From NCBI GenBank assembly GCA_019843655.1, contig JACDQD010000107.1, forward strand, positions 336,501 through 400,500: DNA of 64,000 nt, in the 5' to 3' direction. The position numbers were made by a program, and so were the translations under genes. The notes beneath the pieces are model-generated. The model was not told the DNA's origin. It did not search any database and saw nothing but the letters and a program-made list of their open reading frames with translations. Source of the stretch: Lethocerus indicus. Lineage: Eukaryota; Arthropoda; Insecta; Hemiptera; Belostomatidae. Below are positions 57,624 through 64,000 of the stretch, piece after piece (position 1 is the first letter of the stretch; the number at the start of each line of letters is the position of its first letter).

Positions 57624-57650
57624 ACAGATCACAAAACAGGTGTGTTAATC
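57624..57650 (-). mobile_element. HP-like terminus at the right edge of the satellite block
   Basis: GATCACAAAACAGGTGTGTTAATC closely resembles the family end ACCACAAAACAGGTATGTTAA. Confidence 0.5.
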
Positions 57651-58195
57651 AAATATTATTATACTTTCGCTTTTTTCTTTTTTATCATCACAACACTCCC
57701 GTGTCAGTACGCCGACCACGTTGATGATATACGGAGATCGGCCGTAAACCGGACGAGAGTATGTCAGTGTTGCCCCCTCCGGGGGGCAGTTAACACCTTG
57801 CAAAAACGGATCTCTCGGGTGCTCTGTTTGTCGGGAATTGGAATTCTATGGGGTGGGGGGGGGACCGATAATGGGGTCGTCGGACGAGTGGGCCACAATG
57901 GGGAGCCTGTTCCAACCGACTATATAACCCAACTTGGGGGTGACACGTTTTGAACGGATCACCGAGAGTGTTTCGGGGGTGGTGGTGGGGGCGGGGGGAG
58001 AGACCGTTGGTCCGTTCATATCTCTTAATGACATTAGCCGAACCCCCACAAACAAACAGACAAACAAACAAACAGACAGTTTGTCCGTACCGGTCGCGTG
58101 AGCGGTTTACAGAGCTATTTAAACCTCTTTGAATATTTATTTTTTAAATACTTTACCAAATATAAGAGGAATTTGCGGTCTGATGATTTAGAATA
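57651..58195. other. Gene-free stretch beyond the satellite
   Basis: G-runs at 57850-57863 and 57968-57997 and an (ACAA)n-like patch at 58047-58075. A CCCCCTCCGGGGGG palindrome lies at 57773-57786. Confidence 0.5.
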
Positions 58196-58330
58196 CAGCA
58201 GATTTCGCCGGGACGGTTTCGGCCACTCGCCATCTTCAGTAGCGGTGTGGGTTAATTCGGCACTTGGGATTTTGGAGGGGGGGGTGGATCCCAAAAGGCT
58301 TATTGTAATATAAGTGATACACACAATGAA
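58196..58330 (+). mobile_element. HP left-arm fragment beside (TA)n
   Basis: CAGCAGATTTCGCCGG, then the ribozyme complement (GGTTTCGGCCACTCGCC), then a decayed loop leading into a (TA)n tract. Confidence 0.75.
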
Positions 58331-58346
58331 GATGTGCCACTAAGGT

Positions 58347-58396
<50 letters not shown>

Positions 58397-58492
58397 GAAA
58401 ATCATCATGTCCATTATTATTACAACAAATTTAAAAGAATAAAGAATCTTAAGTCCATGTTTGTATTTACCTAATATTCGCTGTTTCGGTAT

Positions 58493-58672
58493 ATTAGGGT
58501 ACCCAAAAATTTTTGTAGTGGATCCAAGTATTAGGGCACCCAAAAGTAGTCAACATTTTGACTTTGGAATTCATTTTATTTTGCTAAAAAAGAAACTTTA
58601 ATTATTAATCTACTATATATCCATCAATATTATCTTTTTAGTCGCTCCTCAAGACCAGAATACATGTTATTT
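58493..58672 (-). mobile_element. M1 MITE, truncated, with a duplicated terminus
   Basis: The terminus appears twice (ATTAGGGTACCCAAAAA at 58493 and ATTAGGGCACCCAAAAGTAG at 58530); the distal end is lost into (TA)n DNA. Confidence 0.82.
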
Positions 58673-58673
58673 C

Positions 58674-58712
<39 letters not shown>

Positions 58713-59343
58713 TGACAGCATCAGGGTAACGACAGTTTTTAATGTTTTATTGTCACAAATGTAAAATAAAATTAGCGCCAGTCGCACTATTAACCAGGTC
58801 TTATTTTTTAGTCGCCGCAGATTAGGCGGGGGGGGTAGTTTTGTTGATCACGAGGTCTGCACTGTATACACTTTTTCACTTTATGCAGCAAGCGGGGAAA
58901 AAAACCTCCCGTCGTAAGGACCGAACTCAAGGAAAAAACAATACTACTGAAGACCGGACGCGAAAGGAGATTCAGCGAAACAAAAAAAGTTTCCAACGCC
59001 TTTCGCGAATCTTTCCGATCGAAAATCGTTGTGCAACATCCGTGACACAATTCCACCGTAATTACAGCCACTCTTCAAGACAAATACACGGCCGGCAGTC
59101 CTTCGGACGATGATGGAATCACCGACTGTGGTAAAGGACCGTGACACGAGAAGATTAAAGGACACACAGAGAGATGGCCGAACCAAGATATGACCAATAA
59201 TGAAACCCTCCGCCGTGTTTACCGAAACTGTTTTTTTTTTAATTTCGCAACCGATCGTGAAGATTTTCAGCCACTACAAACGACAAACATTAGGTTGGGC
59301 AACAGTTTTGAAATTAGGAAGGTAATTGGGCAGAAAAAATTTT

Positions 59344-59735
59344 TTCGGCCTGCGAGGGGTTGGAATGAGTGTTTCTGACTCCTCTCGCTGGTTTCGGCCG
59401 CTCGCCATCTTCAGTAGCGGTGTCGGTCACTTCGGCACTGAACAGTACAGGTGACTGCGACAGTGCAGTGAGTATGCCCCCAAAAAAATATCCGAAGTTA
59501 CTGACGCCGCTACAGTGAAGATGGCGAGCGGCCGAAACCCGTCTGTCTTCTCTCGCCAGTTTGGTCTTTGCCCGGTTTCGGCCGCTCGCCATCAGTTGTC
59601 GGTCACTTCGGCACTTGCTGTGACAGTGCAGTGAGGATGCCCTAAAAAAGACATCCGAAGTTACTGTACAGTGAAGATGGCGAGCGAGAGTTTGGTCTTT
59701 TGCTAGACCGGTTTCGGCTGCTCGCCATCTTCAGA
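59344..59735. mobile_element. Two adjoining HP foldback elements
   Basis: 59344-59555 has the terminus CTGCGAGGGGTTGGAATG and two arms. 59556-59735 has a further left arm, right arm and left arm. Ribozyme cores recur four or five times; the last one (about 59699-59735) is nearly complete on the minus strand. Confidence 0.82.
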
Positions 59736-59739
59736 AGAG

Positions 59740-59985
59740 TATCTCTAGGTCCAGCGGCGTTTGCCGACGCGGGAGGGGAGGGATAATGGAGGCGTAAAAG
59801 AGGAAAGGGACTTAACGAGTGGGTTAGGATGAAGAGTAAGGCGGGAGTGGAACTTCAGGAACCGGGATTTAGCGACTTCGTCGACTATTGATATGTTGAG
59901 GTGGATTGTGTGGTTAGAAACATACCCGTGGGGGGGGGGACATTAAGGATGGAGTATGAAGGACTTTTGACTGAAATCTCCGGAT
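59740..59985 (-). mobile_element. Non-LTR retrotransposon 3' region, truncated
   Basis: Matches 3780-3990 (ACTTCGTCGACTATTGATAT, TTAGAAACATACCCG, GAAGGACTTTTGACTG) but lacks the tail. Confidence 0.6.
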
Positions 59986-60867
59986 GCGGGCTCAGCCAAC
60001 AAACTCATTAAATATTCAAACTGTAGACATCGATTCCGATAGAAAGCCCTTCGAACAGCCCTTAATGCTGCCCGGATATGTTTTTTTCCTCAAAAATAGG
60101 ACGAAGGATTCAATCCGGGACGAAAGGTCGACGAACCCTGTCATCAGGGGGCGGCTATCGGTGCTGAACTCTCGGGCGAATGCCGACCGAATAATAAATA
60201 TATATTCTGACGACTCCTTGGAAATTCGACCCGGAGGTGAACAAAAAACAAACAGACAACAATACGGTCTCTAGTTATGACAAAATTGGCGGTGTTTGTT
60301 TTCCGAGGCGGTAGTTCTGTGGGAACGCCGGGTATGCGCGAGTGGAATTGTCTCGTATTTTTCCGCCCGACAGATATTCTACGGACAAATAGTGGTCCAA
60401 TTCATATTGTTTAAAGTTTTCCCAGCTGTTTCCCCGCCCCTACCCCCAACCCGCGCATTTCCACGCACGTCCCAGTTTCTAAACTTTCTTGTGTGGGAAA
60501 CTCACCGAGTCGGTAATCTCACCTGAGCGGGCGTAGACCTTTTGAAGACGAGCCGGATTTTTTTAAACGGAAAGTTTACAATATATATTCATTTCTCTAT
60601 TTGAAAACGTAGAATAAAGTTGTGACTACACTATACAGGAATTTTCCTGATATTTCCCAATCGATTAAACGAGTACAACTCGTAGAACTCCAGACGACCA
60701 CGGGATACTGTTTAGTTTTCAATTGGGTATTTTATTCACTAATAATCGACAAATTCCGTAGATTTTTTTGTGTTTCTGTACAAGTGACAGTGACAGTGCA
60801 GTGAGGATGCCCGAAAAACATCCAAACCGCCAACACTGGTGACTGTAAACGATATGTTTGGACATTT

Positions 60868-60904
60868 GCTAGACCGGTTTCGGCCGCTCGCCGTCTTCAG
60901 TAGC
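60868..60904 (-). ncRNA. Hammerhead ribozyme motif, minus strand
   Basis: On the minus strand: GCTA, CTGAAGA, C in place of the extra T, GGC-GAGCG-GCC, GAA, ACCGGT, C, TAGC. All pairings are intact, and it faces the plus-strand motif at 60998. Confidence 0.55.
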
Positions 60905-60997
60905 GGTGTGTCAGTCACCTTGGATGTTTTTTTGGCATCCTCCTTTTTGGCCTGTACAGTTGTACAAGTGACCCAAAAAAACGTCCAAAGTGACTGC

Positions 60998-61034
60998 GCT
61001 ACTGAAGATGGCGAGCGGCCGAAACCGGTCTAGC
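60998..61034 (+). ncRNA. Hammerhead ribozyme motif
   Basis: Identical in layout to 28318. The same element carries the opposite-strand copy at 60868, so transcripts of either strand would contain one ribozyme and one antisense copy. Confidence 0.58.
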
Positions 61035-61122
61035 GAAAGAACTGAAACTCAACAAATCTACGGTATTCCATCCAACCCTCGCAGACCACAAAACAGGCAT
61101 GTTAAACTATCAACAAATTCCG

Positions 61123-62687
61123 TTCTTGCTACTTGTGCAGATGAGTGTAAATTTTTGGCCACAAGCCGTAATTGAAAGAATATTCATTATAACTGATAAA
61201 TAGGAGGTCATAAATTTAAGATTTTAGGTCGGAAATTCGTTCAAAACGCTAGTGTACTCTTGTGGAGGGCAGGAATTGATAATGAAAGGGGAAAGGGGGC
61301 AGAACGGTTACTCGAGTCGAAGGAGAATCGGGAAGAGGGAAAGTAATCGGAAATCGGGAAAGAGGAAGCGGCGTGTCTAATAGGCGATTACTTTCGCGGT
61401 AATCGTTTTCGTTTCGCCACAGGGTCCTCTCAAACGACGATTACTATAGGTGAGCCGCCCCCACCTAGTGACAGTAACTCATCTCTGAATCTTTGTTCGG
61501 CCGGAACCCCTCAGAAAGTCTTGTGGAAATGCCGCTACCGGCGGTGGCGAGGAGCCGAAACCGAACTATTATGATTGAATCGCGCGGCGAAACGCCAACT
61601 ATAGGAAAGGAACGAAAATAGACCGCGATTAATTCGATTCTCTGTACGTCCTGTCGCCCGGAGGAATTGAGGAAGCGTTTGCGAAAACACGGCCGTATTT
61701 ATTTATCGTAGAGACTTCGTAGAAGCCGTCTACAAACGTCTCTCGCTCTACATCGTATGAATAATTGAACGTTTGGGGAAATTTGCATTCTGTAGCCGTT
61801 TTCGCCCCCACCCCACCCCCAAAAGTATCAATTAACCGGGGACGGAGGGATTGGGAGAATTTCGAGAGAAAACATGAACATATTTAAAAAAAAAAAATTC
61901 CAATAATTTATAAGTCGGCGGTCGTTTTCCATTTCGAAAAACATTTTGCGTTTCGGCACCCCACCCCAAAATTGACCAATAGATGTTTTATGACTAACTT
62001 GAAGACTAGTGAAACGTATAAATAAATTCGATATTAATATCTGCACTTTGGATAGTCAATCTGATATTAACAGTTCAGAAATAATTTCTGTGGGGGGCGG
62101 CCATTTGGAAATTTCGGAAACGTTTCGGTCGATAACACAGACAATTCGTTCGCAAAAGAACATTTGCAGTCTCGCGATTTACGAAATGAGGACGTATTCT
62201 ATTTAAATTTTTGCTTACTTACACTTTGACTTACATTTTAATTTGACGCCGGTCTAAAAATACGACGAATAAGGAGCATTAATTTTTTTGTTTCCCCCCG
62301 ACCTAATTGAAACATCTACTCGACAACGAGTAGACTTAGAGCGGTCTTTTCACAAAGGTCGGCGGCGGTGCCGACAATACAGAGTTTCTCGAAACAAGGA
62401 GGACAATAAGAAAAATTAAAAGGGCGATGAAAGCACTCGAAGCGCTTTAAATATAGAATTGTCTCCGTCTTATCGAGGTCACGATGTCGTTTCACGTGGG
62501 CGTATCGATTGTCGAGGGAAGTTTAACGAATTTAACAGTCTTGGAGTAGGGTGCGGAGAACTGAAACTGAATTAAATACAGAAAGTTTCACTTATAAAGC
62601 AATTGCCGTCAGGGAGACAGATTAGGCCTGCACACACAGGTTACCGGCTTGGGAGTACAGTTTGTAGGCCGATTGTTAAAAAATAAT
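61123..62687. other. Gene-free stretch
   Basis: A minus-strand 60-codon frame at 61811-61629 looks protein-like but has no splice or homology support. A degraded ribozyme-like core (GGTGGCGAGGAGCCGAAACCG) lies near 61543. Confidence 0.45.
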
Positions 62688-62832
62688 AAGTGCGGCCGAG
62701 TTTCGGCCGCTCGCCGTCTTCAGTAGCGTCACCCTCGGCACATCGGACGCTTTGGCGGCATCCCGTCATGTTTGATTTGGCCCCCCCAAAAGAATCCAAA
62801 GCACCAAAGTGACTGAAACCGCTACTGAAAAA
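62688..62832. mobile_element. HP foldback element, short
   Basis: The left arm has GTTTCGGCCGCTCGCCGTC; the centre CGGCATCCCGTCATG..; the right arm AATCCAAAGCACCAAAGTG is truncated after ACCGCTACTGAA. Confidence 0.8.
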
Positions 62833-62852
62833 AAACACTGTTTTTTTTTTCT

Positions 62853-63077
62853 TTAAATTGTTATTTTTTTATTGAATGTATGCAATTTGTCATCGGGCAA
62901 ATGGCATCCACGGCTTTGCCGGCACATAGGCACAATTTTGTCGAAATTTTCCACGACCATTTTGTATAAATGTGGCCGAATTTCGTTGATGCAGCGTTGG
63001 ATTTCCTCCTTCAATCGCTCGATGGCGTAGACCTTTGACTTCGAAGAACCCCGTAAAAAGAAATCCGATGGTGTCAA
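62853..63077 (-). pseudogene. Tc1/mariner-superfamily transposase C-terminal fragment
   Basis: The minus strand reads RRSCDLTPSDFFLRGSSKSK, then KEEIQRCINEIRPHLYK and CRQSRGCHLPDDKLHTF. The family pattern is RSxDLTPxDFFLWGxxKxxVY with the third catalytic acidic residue, followed by RSRGGHLxDxxFHT. The conserved Trp of FFLWG is Arg, and only about 75 codons remain, so it is a dead fragment. Confidence 0.75.
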
Positions 63078-63399
63078 ATCGCACGATCTGCGGGGGAGGG
63101 AGAGAGTGCACGGCCAGGAAATGGCTAAAACTGTAATTGAATTGTTTCACGGGCTGTACGGGGCACGTGGCACGTGTCATCCGCATCGATATCATCCAGT
63201 TTAGGCGGAAAGAAAATTCACCGCTTGACCGGTTTCATTTTCGAAAAAGTACGGTCCAAAATGATGCCTCCGGCCGAACAAAGACGCGTTGAGGATGCAT
63301 TTTTTGCATTGTCTTTAATCACGTGTCGGCTCTCTCTGAACCCCAAACGCGGCAATTTTGACGATTAACAAAGCCACTATTCCGACCATATTTTAACGC

Positions 63400-63500
63400 C
63401 CCCCCATTCGTAAACTATCGGCTGTCAAACGGTTTTTTTTAATACGGTTGCCGACTCTACTGCAAGAACGGTGGCATACGTTTCGTAGCCAGGTGCGCGG
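63400..63500 (+). mobile_element. Transposon end shared with 15.4 and 18.2 kb
   Basis: CGTAAACTATCGGCTGTCAA.., then GGTTGCCGACTCTACTGCAAG, also present at 15462-15520 and, inverted and partial, at 18196-18232. It is probably the outer end of the element whose transposase fragment is at 62853-63077. Confidence 0.6.
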
Positions 63501-64000
63501 GTGAAGTTTCAAATATTTCGTTTCAATTTTAATGATTCCTCCGATAAATAAGACGGCTTTGGGAGAGATTAGGGGGGAAATCTCGTTTGGACACATTAAC
63601 AGGACCGTAGAATGAATTCCCTGCCCCGTCCTCCTCACTCAACCTCCGGGCCGCTGATTGTCCTCCCCGTGGAACTTTTATGGAGAGGCCCCCCCGCCGT
63701 CGGGAACAAATTGGAAGGAGGTGGCCCCAGGACGGCGACAACAGGAAGATTGGATAGAAAGAACCAATCTGCAGTCGGGCAGATATCAAAGCTTCTTTGT
63801 TCAATTAACGGTCGGGAACAATTATTCCTCTTTTATCTTCGCCAATCGCGAGTAGCAAGGAAAAAAAAAAGTGGGGGGTGGGGGGGGGGGGGGAGAAAAG
63901 AAAAGAAAAAGGAGAAACCTCCATTTCAATAATACTTACCTCCCTCATAACAAGAGGATACTATTCTGGAGCGAAGAGTCGGCCGTAAAAAGGGATATGT
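63501..64000. other. Window end, no gene seen
   Basis: Purine runs (AAAAAAAAAA, G-run and GAAAAG units, 63858-63915); no exon supported. Confidence 0.45.

Larger units (their letters stand above)
60759..61108. mobile_element. HP foldback element with 14-bp TSD and a ribozyme motif in each arm
   Basis: ATCGACAAATTCCG (60745-60758) and ATCAACAAATTCCG (61109-61122) flank the element. The right end is ACAAAACAGGCATGTTAAACT. Minus-strand (60868-60904) and plus-strand (60998-61034) hammerhead motifs are both complete. Confidence 0.93.

Noticed and set aside
61629..61811. Minus-strand 60-codon frame with varied composition
   Set aside because: No splice partner, start context or family; kept only as a note.
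13408..62838. CRISPR-like reading of the recurring arms
   Set aside because: Copies are irregularly spaced, inverted, of transposon type and in a eukaryotic context; not direct repeats with spacers.

Overview
The window looks like accessory-rich nuclear DNA of an arthropod, most likely an insect. Three multi-exon genes with GT..AG introns can be read. One carries a ZAD zinc-binding domain, which is essentially an arthropod (mainly insect) innovation. Mariner, piggyBac-like and non-LTR remnants are everywhere, as are (TA)n, (CT)n and satellite DNA. I cannot name the species. Most open frames are short and accidental; the real exons are small and were found from splice signals and protein motifs.

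Layout. About 0.2-4.6 kb (minus): a five-exon gene with a ubiquitin-like N-terminus, a ZAD and a C-terminal AT-hook. About 6.4-7.2 kb (minus): a two-exon, 98-residue protein resembling the recombination mediator SWI5. About 8.8-9.7 kb (minus): two small unassigned exons. About 9.9-11.8 kb (minus): three exons of a secreted phospholipase A2 with a one-base frame break. Just upstream (12.3-12.7 kb) lie two in-phase exons of an unknown Cys-containing protein, split by a 53-bp microsatellite intron. From 13 kb onward the window is a repeat desert with only a few plausible but unassigned exons (24.9, 25.1, 27.3, 31.7, 34.1-34.7, 36.4, 45.9 kb).

The dominant component from 13 to 63 kb is a family of foldback elements, called HP here (about 25 full or partial copies). 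Each arm of an HP element contains a conserved motif that I read as a minimal hammerhead ribozyme: stem I GCTA/TAGC, core CTGAAGA or CTGATGA, stem II GGC/GCC, GAA, a 3-bp stem III with no loop, and a GTC cleavage triplet. Several copies are bounded by 9-15 bp target-site duplications. One end reads CCGTAGATTT and the other GGTATGTTAA, and several copies hold a (TA)n tract in the central loop. This is the best candidate for an undescribed system.

Other mobile DNA: a ~215-bp TA-flanked MITE family (M1, 12 copies), a TTAACCCT-ended piggyBac-like MITE family (P1, 4 copies), three kinds of mariner/Tc1 remnant, a non-LTR retrotransposon 3' end (4 copies), a probable solo LTR, and a 232-bp MITE with 25-bp TIRs. 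From 50.46 to 57.62 kb lies a 7-kb satellite complex. A 32/52-bp satellite runs in one polarity, switches at an array of 103-bp monomers, and continues in the opposite polarity. The same 103-bp sequence also marks a small earlier polarity switch at 50.6 kb.
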